Shown here piece by piece: positions 1 through 10,943 of a stretch of 64,000 bases of DNA (its first letter is position 1; each line of letters opens with the position of its first letter). A program made the translations under genes and the position numbers. The stretch spans positions 3,648 through 67,647 of the forward strand of contig QYAI01000016.1 in the NCBI GenBank assembly GCA_003988855.1, given 5' to 3'. Below the pieces are notes generated by a model. The model was given only the letters and a program-made list of their open reading frames with translations. It had not been told where the DNA came from and ran no database searches. Source of the DNA: Arachnopeziza araneosa (taxonomy: Eukaryota > Ascomycota > Leotiomycetes > Helotiales > Arachnopezizaceae).

Positions 1-116
1 TCTGTTCTCTGTGTGTCTCTGTTCTCTGTGTGTCTCTGTTCTCTGTGTGTCTCTGTTCTCTGTGTGTCTCTGTTCTCTGTGTGTCTCTGTTCTCTGTTGC
101 CCGTCGTTCTCTGTTA
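1..116. repeat. 17-bp minisatellite at window edge
   Basis: About six tandem copies of a 17-bp pyrimidine-rich unit (TCTGTTCTCTGTGTGTC) start at 1, 18, 35, 52, 69 and 86. The sixth copy degrades after about 97. The array probably continues left of the window. It is not a fungal telomere repeat. Confidence 0.9.
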
Positions 117-231
117 TGTAGGTGCTCTGTAGGACCTCCTTTATAGAGAGTCCTGCGCACGTGCTCTCGCTAGTGAAATGACGGAAAAATGTCATGCACC
201 CTGGAACCCCACTACATTAGTCCTAGTTTTC

Positions 232-723
232 CCCAGACCCCTCTTCCTTCCTTGCTTTGAATAGTCTTAATTGAGGTTATTCCCACACTGCTTGCAGTTC
301 GACCTTAGTTCGTGACATAATTCCGGGAACTGTGGAAAAGAGCGAGCTAAAGAAGCAATAGCATCACAAAAAGAGCACAAGCCTCAGAAATACTTGTAGT
401 TTTTAAGTCGAAGCTATAGAGAATTCTAACTTCAGCAATTATGCGCTTTGGGAACTTCAACAGATATCTAACATTAAGAGTCTGTCCGACATTGAAGTTC
501 TCGGAAGGCTTAGGGATATAATGTCTAGTCGCAAATATTCATAGCACAGTATCTCTGAGAGACTTTAGCATCGACAGCAACTCGGTCTTTTTGAAATTAA
601 GCATTTCGAGCCAGGAAATATTCTATATGAATAAAACTGTCACGAACTAAGGTCAAACTGCAAGCAGTGTGGGAATAACCTCAATTAAGACTATTCAAAG
701 CAAGGAAGGAAGAGGGGTCTGGG
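232..723. mobile_element. Inverted-repeat (MITE/foldback-like) element
   Basis: Two 86-bp arms (232-317 and 638-723) are reverse complements with a single mismatch. They bound a 320-bp core with no long open frame. Long near-perfect terminal inverted repeats around a short non-coding core are typical of non-autonomous DNA elements. No clear target-site duplication is visible at the outer ends, so insertion by a transposase is inferred. The right end lies 25 bp before the ATG of the acetyltransferase gene, so it would form most of that gene's 5' leader. The last part of the core (497-637) belongs to a dispersed repeat also found at 3858-3999. Confidence 0.75.
497..637 (+). repeat. Dispersed repeat, copy A
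   Basis: This ~141-bp segment abuts the right arm of the inverted-repeat element. It aligns end to end with 3858-3999 at roughly 80 percent by eye, sharing blocks such as CTTTAGCATCGACA and GCATTTCGAGC. Many differences are transitions. No coding capacity was seen. Confidence 0.75.
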
Positions 724-748
724 CACCTTCTATCCCACACAGATCACC

Positions 749-1530
749 ATGACTACTAGCGTCCAAGCGACCCTGGAGCTCGAGCTCCGCCTGGCAACCC
801 TTGCCGACCTCGACGACATTGCCAACCTCGTCAGCAAGGCTTTCGAGACCGACCCTGAATGGAACTACCGTTTTCCATATCGCCACCAGTACCCAGAGGA
901 CCATTTCATGTGTACGCGGGAACCCTTCAAACAAACTTTAGAAGCAGGCGGAGGACGAGAAGACGCGTCGCACGTAATGCACGTTGTCGCCTTGAAACCC
1001 GAGAACTCCTCAGAACTTGGCAAACCCATCGCTGTAGCTGTGTGGGAGCATATTCCATTACGTGATACTACAGCTGAGAAAAGTGTGTCAAACATCCATC
1101 AGTTAGGCGTTCTAATGGATGATTGATCATGTTAGGAGCGGCTCCACATTCTTCCTCTCAATGCGATCATAGGAGAGATGCCAACCCAAAACATGTTAAG
1201 GAATTTAATCGTGCAGTATTTGGTGCCAAAAAAGACTTTTTTGACGATGTGTATGGAAATAAGCAAATCCACCTTGAGATCATTGCAACACATCCGGATT
1301 TTCAGGGGCGTGGAGCTGGATCTAAGCTCACTCGATGGGGAATTGAGATTGCTTCTCACGAAGGTCGTATAGTTACGTTAATTGCGAGCCCCGGTGCTGC
1401 AGGTTTCTATGCACATCTTGGATTCAGTACAGTACTCAACCTTCCATTCAAATGGAGGGTGAATCAGAAAAAGTGGAAGCATCTGGTATGCAACTTGGGA
1501 CACCAAGTCCTGCCATGTAAACGGATCTAA
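749..1530 (+). CDS. GNAT-family N-acetyltransferase
   Basis: Probable acetyl-CoA-dependent N-acetyltransferase; substrate unknown, and no signal peptide. The model joins 749-1082 and 1136-1530 (242 aa) across a 53-nt intron with a GTGTGT donor, a CTAAT branch-like site and a TTAG acceptor. The join removes an in-frame stop at 1124 and restores the frame. Near the N-terminus is a typical start of these proteins (RLATLADLDDIANLVSKAF). The C-terminal half holds the acetyl-CoA motif A region, IIATHPDFQGRGAGSKL, with QGRGAG as the pyrophosphate-binding loop. The ATG at 749 lies just downstream of the inverted-repeat element. If the intron is wrong, the gene is a two-frame pseudogene. Confidence 0.75.
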
Positions 1531-2076
1531 CGACTTGGTCATTAGGAACTAGGAGTGGCTGTAGCTATATTAACCGTTTTACGCCGTAATTGATTGGGTG
1601 AAGGTATCATGACCTTCACGTACGGTCTCCTAACGGAGAGGAGCAAGGTGGCGAAGGCTAGGAAGTGGAATGAATTTCATGGAAAAAGTAAATAAATAAA
1701 AAAGAGAGGAACGACCTCCGGGAACTAGATACAGAAGGAGCTAGCCAGTGCCATGTTAATCACACTCGCAAGGCATTCTTGAAGCGTCAGTTAGGCAACT
1801 TCCTTGCTGTATTGCCTGTTTAGGAGCCCGGCCAACCTAGTACGCTTCTGAAACTCGCTGCTTTTGACCAAACAATCTGTGAAAACACAAGGCTAGACAC
1901 TCTGTGGCCATATACTCGAAATGGCACACGGCGAATTCATCCCATATTTCATTTCATGAACATTAAACTCTGTAAAACCGCAATGAAAACCGTCATATTC
2001 ATTATGAATATGACAATAGCTCAATACAATACCACTACTTGAAAGTCCATCATCCAAACAAATACATCAACCAATC
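1531..2076. other. Intergenic, no feature recognised
   Basis: Non-coding DNA between the acetyltransferase and the next short gene. I see no RNA gene, repeat or convincing reading frame. Confidence 0.6.
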
Positions 2077-2594
2077 ATGTCATCGCGCAACACTCAAAGC
2101 CAACGTGGAAACGGCGGCACTCAACCCCCTCAGTCTCTTCTTGGACTTGCAGACCCGTGGTCCAGCTTCAACATCTATCCCCATGTATGGAGGGATGACC
2201 ACGTCTTGACCGCTTATATTGATTCCGACGACGGCAATTGGAGCCGCGATACAGAAGTCAGCAGCCGAGGGCAGGGTGATAGCTCAGACAAAACAGCTCT
2301 CATGGCAGGGAGCGGGAAGCAAGAAGATAGCAGACACAAGAGCATCGACAGTCTTATGGAATGCAGGAGGCTGCCAAAGGAGGCTCGCACAGCAGCAAAT
2401 TTCAGCCCAATGCTCGCGCAGTACAATGTCAGTTTCGAAAGACATGAGGAACTTGCGGTGCGTTTGGCGGGATTGATATAACGATAAAACTAGGACGGAA
2501 CTTTGAGTTTCAGCAGTATTGCGAGGAGCTTTTGAACTTCTCTTGTAGCGTTGCGCGGCGACTCCTTCGCCCAAATTCGAATTGGCAAAGGTAA
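2077..2594 (+). CDS. Small unknown protein, probably two exons
   Basis: Unrecognised. An uninterrupted frame from the ATG at 2077 gives 134 aa to a stop at 2481. A better model splices out 2458-2513 (GTGCGT donor, TTTCAG acceptor, 56 nt, phase 0) and continues to TAA at 2592-2594. That gives 153 aa ending with a helical stretch (QYCEELLNFSCSVARRLLRP). The protein is hydrophilic, rich in Ser, Gln and Asp, with no signal peptide or membrane segment. It may be a lineage-specific gene or a fragment. Confidence 0.4.
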
Positions 2595-2793
2595 GCTCTA
2601 CAAGTGCTTGTTGTCGTTTTAAGCAGACTGGAAGCCTGATTATTAAGCTCTTTCCATCTTTCTGATGTATTTAGTTATTAAATCAATTGGAAAAATTATT
2701 ACAATAATGTTAAAGGCAAAAAGCGATCTTTTAAATACTGTAACATATTAATGCTTTGGGAAGGGGAACAAATCGAGTAGTGTCCAAAAATAT

Positions 2794-3153
2794 ATGGTTT
2801 CACCTAGCGCTTGCGGTAAAGACACAATCAGAGCCTCCGACCGCTTTCTTGATGTAGTAGAAAAGGTCAGGCTACAAGAGATTCAAAAAATGGTAATAAC
2901 GATCAAGAAGTACTCTTGTTTTCATCTCTTCGGCCTGAGAAGCCTGCAGAAGATGCAACCAGATTTGAGAGAGCTGGAACTCGTTTTTGAGGAAGGAACA
3001 ATATACACGTGCTATTTGTCACCTCGGCCGGTAATGGATCATATTCGTTATTACGTAGCTCATGGCTGGGGTCGCTATCCTAGCATGAAGATTGTTAACA
3101 GGAAATCTGGAGAAGTAGTTGAGCAGATTCTTGGATGGAGTATCAGCAGCTGA
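2794..3153 (+). CDS. Unknown 119-aa protein or gene fragment
   Basis: One frame encodes 119 aa with alternating charged and hydrophobic residues (LRSLQKMQPDLRELELVFEE). This resembles the C-terminal parts of large fungal families such as 2EXR- or F-box-like proteins. No N-terminal domain is present, so it may be the 3' relic of a larger gene. No intron is needed. The assignment is only an impression. Confidence 0.35.
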   Translation: MVSPSACGKDTIRASDRFLDVVEKVRLQEIQKMVITIKKYSCFHLFGLRSLQKMQPDLRELELVFEEGTIYTCYLSPRPVMDHIRYYVAHGWGRYPSMKIVNRKSGEVVEQILGWSISS

Positions 3154-3306
3154 AGATACTAGCGGTATACAGCTCGGAAGAGCGGCCCAACAACTGGCTT
3201 GTTGCTCTGGTACGTATGAAAAGTAGATAAAAGAGTAGAATAAATTTAGTTATTATTCTAGTCTATTTAGATTTTTCATATTGTGTTGTGTTGTGAAGTT
3301 CAGCTC

Positions 3307-3600
3307 ATGTCCCGTGACCGTTGCCCCGACCATGGAACCCCCCAACAACATCTTCTATGTCACACAACACCACCATTTCAACGCGAAATGGCATGATTTA
3401 CCACGCTGGATGATCTCGGTCCTCATCCAAATAGCGGTCAAAAACGCAAACGGGCATTAGATTTCAACGGCACAAACTCTAATAAAAATATTCGATACGC
3501 TTCGCACGATTCTGATGTAGACGAATTGGCCATGGATTCAAAAGAAGTCCCTCGGGAAAAAACTTGCTACCAACCGCGAATTAGCAAAACCATCTCATAA
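3307..3600 (+). pseudogene. Stop-interrupted reading frame, unknown product
   Basis: An ATG at 3307 opens a frame that meets TGA at 3394-3396 and then stays open for 67 codons to TAA at 3598-3600. The downstream part looks protein-like (LDDLGPHPNSGQKRKRALDF) with a basic KRKR patch. The product is not recognised. The stop would be removed by one transition (TGA from CGA). A chance open frame is a real alternative. Confidence 0.3.
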
Positions 3601-3857
3601 ATCTAAATCGAACACCGCGCCGCTAAAGGAACTACCGCACAATTATGGCAATCACTCACAGAGCTGGGGAATCAAACGAGGAAAAGTTGTTCCTTGATGG
3701 GAAATCAGATTTATATAATTCTAAAAATGTAATCCCATAATTGTCTTTCCTCGAAAACTCCATTTGCATATCCAAGCTGCAACAACTCCTTAACCAACAA
3801 ATTCCTCATCATCTCCAAATCCTTCTGTTTCCCCTCGTGATATCCTAACCAATACCA

Positions 3858-3999
3858 GTTCTCAGAAAGCTTAAGAACATAATAGTCTAGTCGTAAATAT
3901 TCTTAGCACAGCATCTCAGAAGGACTTTAGCATCGACACAACCTCGGTCTTCTTAAAATCGAGCATTTCGAGCAAGGAAGTATTCTGTACGAGTAGAAC
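3858..3999 (+). repeat. Dispersed repeat, copy B
   Basis: Second copy of the segment at 497-637, same orientation, 3.4 kb away. It is not flanked by the 86-bp inverted arms. The shared unit is therefore older than, or independent of, those arms. Confidence 0.75.
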
Positions 4000-4420
4000 A
4001 TTTTGTGCAATGAGCATTTTCACTAGAAGCAACCCAACCGTTTTTAACGCTTGAAGTTCCATCGAGCTTGCCTGAAAATTTTTGAAGATAATAACCGCTT
4101 AGGCTGGGTTAGGATTGGGTGGTGAGTGCAAAATCAAGCAAAAATTGATATGAATTGACACGATATATAGGCAGAAGAATGGTCGTTAGAAATGTAGATT
4201 GTCCTTGAGATTTACTAACTGGGGTCGACTTGCTTGTGGAAGCGAATGATAACATTGGAGGAGAATTTAGAGACAGTCAAAGGCACGGATATTTCTGTGC
4301 TGAAGGCTCTGAATTCGGAACTGAATTTATCTATGAGGGTGTTGAGTACTAGGCTGATTATCCCTTTGCCGTTGGGAAATTCTTCACGACTTGAAGACAA
4401 TGCATATCTGAGGCTCTTTG

Positions 4421-4476
4421 CTTCTTCTTCTTCTTCTTCTTCTTCTTCTTCTTCTTCTTCTTCTTCTTCTTCTTCT
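4421..4476. repeat. (CTT)n microsatellite
   Basis: About 18.7 uninterrupted CTT units. It produces artificial poly-Ser (plus) and poly-Glu (minus) frames that I do not accept as genes. Confidence 0.95.
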
Positions 4477-5706
4477 ATCAATAACACTACTGTTTCAAGA
4501 CTTCATGATCGCTTTAATCCGTGATTCTACTAGATAGAGTTTATACTGCCTAATGTAGTAGCCCTCAAATAAAAGACAACTCCTTTTGCAGGTCATGCCA
4601 CATCGCATCACATCACATCCCATTCCATCTCTCAGGAGACGAATATCTTTTCTGTTGCTAGGCTTGATTTATACTGTAAGAAAGCTACGTTCGATGGTGA
4701 TCTTCTAAAATGAAATCCTAAAGCATAGAAACGAGTTTCAAGCCGTCTATAAAGAAAGTAACAGCTTTTATCATTATTTCTAAGCTCGCAGGGCATTACA
4801 CCGGTGGTGTTGCTCTTGCCTTAGCGGCGTTCCAGTTTCGACAACTTCAGAACGGCGTTTTACATTTTAGGTCTGGATGGATGACCGTGGATTACACACT
4901 GAGTTAAGGCACAAAATCCCCCTTTCCCCTTAAACGAAACATGATAGAAGAACAACAACAAATGCCTAGGCATTAAATCGGCGGAGCAATAGTTTGCAGC
5001 CTTCAGGGTGGGGTATTTCTAAAGCCTCGCCTACCTAACCTTCGACTACAGTCCAAGGCAAGATATCATTTCATTTACTTCAGTTGCTGTACAGTACATG
5101 ACATTATCTATCATACAATAACTTAGCCATTGTAGTCACACAGGAAGTTCCTTTTATCTAGCTTTCTCGTTGTGGATTTTCTGGTCGTGGTGTGTTGCTC
5201 GAATCCAGGTTTCCCGCAGGCGTTTAAAAGAACGAACCTTTTCCATAATTATTTGTATGAACCTTCAACTTGAAGATAGGGTGTAATTGCTAGGCTAAGA
5301 TGTCAAAGAGAATAGCGGACATATATCTGATTGTTACAAGATTCCGATCCCAGACATGCATCATAGGTGGTCGGTGCTTGTCAAAATCCTTGAATCTTGG
5401 TTGTCGGGGCGATGCAATCGCCATTGAGCGCTTTGGCGAATTCGAAAGGCTGGGGACAGCCACCCCAAACCCAACACGGCTGCTCAGCCCATTAACTACG
5501 CAAACAATTCCCCGACTCTCTTCCTTCACTTCAACCTCGTCGATTTGCACGGTATCTTCATACCAGAGAAGATGTGATAGCACCCGCTCATTTTTACCGT
5601 ACCCAACAATGCTCATCTAGAGTCTCGACACTTTCGTAAACAAATCAGACGATAGCTCCTCCTTCGAGGCGCACAACAAAGACATTCATTTCTTGTTGAT
5701 ATCAAT

Positions 5707-8700
5707 ATGGCGAGCAAATCGAAGACCCACGCCCTGAACGGCATGCATACGGCTGGCATTTTCTCTGATATGACGGTTGATGGTCCAGAAATTGGGACCC
5801 TGGTTGTCATTGTTGATCGTGCGAAGAACCTCCCAAATCGAAAGACGATTGGAAAGCAGGACCCATATTGTGCGGCAAGGCTGGGAAAGGAAGCAAAGAA
5901 GACAGAAACGGATCGTCGAGGGGGCCAAACACCACGATGGTAAGAGGATTGGATCAACAATTTTGCAGCTCTAACACGACTTAGGGATCAAGAGTTACGC
6001 TACACGGTTCACGACTCACCTGATTATTATCAACTTAAAGTTTCGGTCTTCAATGACGATAAGAAAACAGACTTAATAGGAGAAACATGGGTAGACTTGA
6101 AAGAAGTCGTTATCCCAGGCGGTGGGCAGAATGATTTGTGGCACAATTTGAGCTGCAAAGGGAAATACGCTGGCGAAATCAGGATTGAGATCACATACTA
6201 CGATACGAGACCAAAACAAGAAAAACCTGCCAAATCTAAGGAACCTGCTGCGAATAGTGTTGAAGATGGATCGAGAGACTCGGTGAGAGGCCCAAGACAA
6301 GGAAAAGCCGGTGTTAAGAGAAGGCCATTGCCCTCTGATCCTATTACTGGAGAGCCGGCACCGGCACCAGCACCAGCGCCCACAGCGATTCCCGATCACG
6401 TCCAGACGCCTCCTCGAGGATATCCGCCCTCTCCTACTGTAGCAACTGAGCATTCTCAAACACCTCCTCGAGGCTACAATCCGTCATCTGCTATTCCTGA
6501 CCACGTTCAAACCCCCCCTCGTGGATATCAAGGTTCACCGAATGGCATACCTGACCATAACCACACGCCATCTCGTGGGTACCAGACTACGCCAAGTGCT
6601 ATACCTGAACACCTGCATACACCTCAAAGAGGACATCAAAGTCCGAGCTATATACCTAACCAGTCTCCGCTCCAGAATTTGGAATATAATACTCCCCCGT
6701 CACGATTTGGCAACTCACCGGGCTACGAGAGTAGCTATGGGCCACCCCCAGGGACTATAGCCATCACACCGACTGCTCATCAGACACCAGGTGACCGATA
6801 TGAAATCTACGATCCAATGCCTCGAAATGACTATGACCATGACAATCGAATGGATCGTTATGAATTGGAAGAACACGGCGATTCAAGAGATCCATATATT
6901 CCAAATGATAACCCTTATGATGTTCCACCTCCAGATGATTTTGGCTCGCCACCCAGCCCCCGAGGACCGCCACCTCCACCACCTGCCCATAGGAGCAGAA
7001 ACGGAAGCAGTCATGTCAGCCCAGCACCGCCTGCTTTGTCTCACCATAATAGCTATGGCCCTCCAGTCGACACACGACTAATAAATTCTTACAACTCGCC
7101 ATCTACCCATGAGGCTCACCGTCACTCTGTACCAACATATCCTCAGCGGCAGCAATACCAAGCTTACAGTCCTGAAAGAGAGCAAGAACCATTTCGAACT
7201 TCAGGTAACAGCAACTATCGACAATCGCCTCCTCGACACCAATCATACGACTCACAGTATAATGGCGATTACAACTCTATGCAGCCTACTGTCGAGGACG
7301 CACCTCCCTCTCCAGGTGGCAGCTACTCAGGACTAAGAGGTTATGGGTCTCGGAATTCTCAATATGTTGACCCCCGATATGAAAAAGTTCCTTCGCCAGC
7401 ACCTCTTAATTTAAGTGGTAGGGGAAGCTCTTCGTCAGGTCGAAACAGTGCTTCCATGGTTCCCACCCACCAATATTCCAGTAGCTCCATAGATTACGCC
7501 TCAACAAACTCCCAGTTATCTTTCAGAGATCAATCGACTGTCGCTGAATCTGTTTCATCCCGGACTTCATACAATTCAGCCCCTCACCAATCACAAAAAC
7601 CACGGAGTCATTCGGCTACCGAAATGGCTGATAAGTATGGTTTGCCTCCAGTACCTTCAACCCTGGTCGCCGGCATGGATCCAATCATAGCGCAAGAGAT
7701 TGCCGATAGGATATATGATGAAAAGCGTGCAAGTTTCAGCCAAAGCACTGGGAATTCTTCACGAGGGAGGTATCAGAACGCCTCTCAATATCAGCAAAAC
7801 CAACCCTCGCCTCGTTCCTATCATGATACTGCGAGTGCACCTTTTGTTCCGGCAGCTTCCTCGTACGATGAGCGACAAAGCCGGTTCTCAACGGCTACAG
7901 TCCCGATTGTAAAACCAAGAGCTATCTCTCCAGATTTCAGGTCCAGCCATCGAGGTTCCTCTCCAAATCCTAGATCAGCAACAACCCGAAAATCTGTTAG
8001 CCCATCTCCTGGAGCGTCTGATGATACAAGGAGGCTGTCTGGAATTCCATTCGGGCCTGATTCTTACAATGCTTTAAATCCTGTTCTATCCGACTCTCCG
8101 TCTACAGCTTCGCTTAGCGCAGCGTATAATACAAAGCCTGTTGACCCCGACGCGAAAATAATCACTCAGGATGGACGAGAAGTTGATCCAAGCGATCACA
8201 TTCCAGAGTCAAATTATGCTCCGCTTCTTGAGTCGAAAGGTCCAAAGTATGCTTCACAACAACCGGATCGCAATTATCGACCACCTCCCAGTAGTAATCC
8301 GCCAGTATCGGCTACAGGGCGCAGACCTCTTAGGCAAGCCGGACGACCTCAGTCCATGGTGGTGTCATCTCCAATTTATATGAGCAATAATTCATATGAT
8401 ACTCCAACACAGCCAACGACTCGCAATCGTCTTCAGAAAAAGACCAACCGTATGTCAGCTTTGCCTGCCCCTAATTCTAGCCCATTGGCACCGATCTCTC
8501 CCTACAACGACAACAACTTTACCCCGAAAAGTATCACAAGAGCAAGCACTATGGACTATAGCTCAAGCGAAAATTACGCGCCAAATTATGGGAGTAGCCT
8601 TAGTTATAGGGGATCTGGCCCACCACCGATTCCTGCGAAGGTTCCTGTGGGAATGAACGACCCCCTACCGCCTCAACCTGACGGTGGCGACGCGTGGGCG

Positions 8701-8763
8701 CTGCTAGAGGAGATGAAGAACATTGATTTAGGCAGTGGAAGAGCAAGGCGGCGAGGATACTAG
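5707..8763 (+). CDS. C2-domain protein, Inn1/Fic1-like (cytokinesis)
   Basis: The model joins 5707-5939 and 5985-8763 (1003 aa); the 45-nt intron has GTAAGA and TTAG ends and its join rebuilds a C2 strand (PRW/DQELRYTVHD). An N-terminal C2 domain at about residues 30-155 has Ca-site-like Asp in DPYC and FNDDKKTD. A very long Pro/Ser/Tyr-rich disordered tail follows. This is the layout of yeast Inn1 and fission yeast Fic1, which act at the division site; Inn1 PxxP motifs bind the SH3 domains of Hof1 and Cyk3. The tail contains Pro-rich candidates (RGPPPPPPAHR), a (PA)n run and five degenerate HxxTPxRGY repeats (about residues 212-297). A septation role is inferred from architecture only. Confidence 0.85.
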
Positions 8764-9170
8764 AAGTACTGTTGATGATTGACGTGTTTCGATAATGTCT
8801 GTGCACGACTTCTTCTTTTCGTCGGCTTTATAGATTGCATTTGGGGTTACTTTCGGCATTGTTTTAATAGGGAATATATTCTGATTTCAGGCCGGTTGCT
8901 GGTTCGCTAGGGGATGGTCATGGAGGTTTGGAGATAGAGCGTGAAAAACCAAGTTAGTTTCTTCAGATCGGTAAGAAAACAATAAATATGCAACCCACTT
9001 CAATCTTGATTAGAATCTATTATGCCTGCACTTTTGGTGAATCATTATTTTTCTGTAGGCTGTGAGATGGATTTTATCGAGCGTCTCTACTGCCATCTAA
9101 TTTGACCAAATTTTCATTCGCAGCTTTTAATGCCGAATATCTGACTTCTCAACAATGTGATATCACAATC
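8764..9170. other. Convergent intergenic region
   Basis: The 3' flanks of the C2 gene (plus) and the cupin gene (minus) meet here. AT-rich; no gene seen. Confidence 0.6.
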
Positions 9171-10043
9171 CTACTTCCCCAAAGGACTTAACAACCACTC
9201 CAGCTCCTTCGCCTTCTCTTTCCCCAGCAATTTTTCCAACCCTTCCGGTGTCAAAAAGTCATGATCACAATACTCAAACCCTGGAATTACTGTCTCACTA
9301 ATCAATAGCCCACCACTCGTCTCCCCACCCTCCTCATCTGGGAGTAGGAACGATGCTTTGAATTTCCCTCCCTCGACAATCCATTGCAACCTTTCTCCCT
9401 TGGCTACATCGTGCCCTACGATGAAAGTCTCGATACGTTTTGGAAAGCCGGGTTCGTCGGCGTGGATGAGAACGTATCGGCCCCGTCCTCTGTGTAACGT
9501 GTGTACCGTGCGGCCAGCGTTTCGGTGGCTTGTTAGTAGATTAGCATTGTATACTGCAGAAGTTGATCAGACGACTTTGGTCCCTCGGAGCTATTTCAAG
9601 AGTAGTCACACAAAAGACATGTAGTGCCTCAAACAGATCCCAGGCCAAGGAGCTCCCAAAGCGAAAAGAATAGGAATTTGGTATGAGAATAAGCCTTACA
9701 AGCCGCCTTGAGGTCCCGATGGGGTGATAAAGTAAAATATACTTGTTGACTGATGGGTCATTGTGAGTTAGCAGCAGCTTCCGTTTTTGGATTTTGAGTG
9801 GAGGATGAGGATCCTCACCAGGTTTCGGATGGCGGGATCGAAGCCCGGACGCTTAGGAGCCAGGTCGGTAGTGCCAGTCTGTTGGTAGGAAAAGGGAGAT
9901 GGGATCGTGGCTGGGTCGCGGTCGGTCTCTTTGAAATAACCACCTTCGATGTGTGGTTCTAGGGAGAGAGTGCTGATGAGGGATTGTATGGCGGGAGGCT
10001 CAGAGGTGGATGGAGAAGGGTGAAATATGGGCTGGAGTGCCAT
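9171..10043 (-). CDS. Cupin_5 (DUF985) family protein
   Basis: Three minus-strand exons (10043-9819, 9749-9700, 9528-9171) give 210 aa. The introns (69 and 171 nt) keep phase, and the joins rebuild the family core: SLEPHIEGGYFKET, then STSIFYFITPSGPQGGF, then HRNAGRTVHTLHRGRGRYVL, then LQWIVEGGKFKASF and GFEYCDHDFLTPE. DUF985 proteins are small beta-barrel cupins found in bacteria and fungi with no firmly established reaction. No signal peptide, so probably cytosolic. Length is normal for the family. The gene appears intact. Confidence 0.88.
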
Positions 10044-10943
10044 TTTTGAGATGAAAGGATTGGAAAGATTCTGGACTGACGGAAAACAAGGGAGGAAAGA
10101 AAAGACCAGAGCCGCTCCTTATGAAGTTGCTGACTTCATCACTCTATAAATTGTATCAGTAAGATGCTTATAGCACCACACTCCGTACTCCGTGATAGCC
10201 TCAGCCACGGCCAGATAAGCGGAGCAGATACGCAGATGTCAGAAACGATAAGCGCTTGGACGGATCCAAGATCAGTCAACGCCTTGCGGATGAAGTTCCG
10301 AAGGATGCTCAAGGGGGAAGAGGGCAATCAAAACATCAGAGAGGCTATATGACTCGCAATGCAAGTAGCGACGGACGGTGGAGAAGTTAATATACAAAGA
10401 CATGTCCATGGATGCCACCGAGAAAGGAATCTTTCTAAAGAAAGGATGTCTTAGATCGTCTAAGACTACCGAATCAATAGACTCGAAGTGGTGGAGATGA
10501 AGATCGGGAAAGGCCCAAGATATAAAAGAATGTGTGCACGACTTGTCCTACTGTACACTCCAGGAAAAGGAGAAGCGGCCATCTTCTTCTTCTGCTCCAG
10601 TGCGACTCTGCTGTTGATCGAAGGGGCTAGAGCATCCGCAAGCGATAGCAACGCCGTTTGGTGCTTCGGTCACATCCCAGCCCAAGCCCACCACCATCAC
10701 GACGACCACCACCTCCTCCTCCCCTTCCCTCGACCACCACCGCCAGCGCATTGCGACCAGCCTGTGCGTGACGGATTAACGACGGCACGATCTTCTTCCT
10801 TCTCTTTCTCGACCTTTCTTGTATTGTACATTTCCATCTGCATGCATTGTATAAAGGGAGGCGCTGTTGTAATTCTACTTTCCAGCTCTTCGTTTCTCGC
10901 ATCTGCACCTCGCATTCTCATCACCATCACCTAGGGACTCGAA
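10044..10943. other. Divergent promoter region (cupin / ArfGAP)
   Basis: A 900-bp region between the cupin start (minus) and the ArfGAP start (plus). A 148-codon plus-strand frame at 10488-10934 ends 9 bp before the ArfGAP ATG. It is rich in His, Ser and Phe with no motif, and I read it as leader or promoter sequence. CT-rich tracts at 10690-10820 are typical of fungal promoters. Confidence 0.55.

Larger units (their letters stand above)
3601..5706. other. Gene-free interval with repeats
   Basis: About 2.1 kb without a gene I can support. It holds dispersed repeat copy B (3858-3999) and a CTT microsatellite (4421-4476). Open frames on both strands at 5290-5620 overlap each other fully and show no recognisable motif. 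They precede the C2 gene and are more likely promoter or leader DNA. Confidence 0.55.

Noticed and set aside
1102..1135. 34-nt intron in the GNAT gene
   Set aside because: It is too short for a fungal intron and leaves the wrong phase; the 53-nt alternative (1083-1135) fits both.
4215..4524. Poly-Ser (plus) and poly-Glu (minus) reading frames
   Set aside because: Both are produced by the CTT microsatellite; flanking residues show no protein character.
5290..5620. 106- and 108-codon frames on opposite strands
   Set aside because: They overlap completely, share no motif, and sit where the C2 gene's promoter or leader should be.
10488..10934. 148-codon plus-strand frame just before the ArfGAP gene
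   Set aside because: It ends 9 bp before the ArfGAP ATG and reflects CT- and CA-rich leader sequence; no domain or signal seen.
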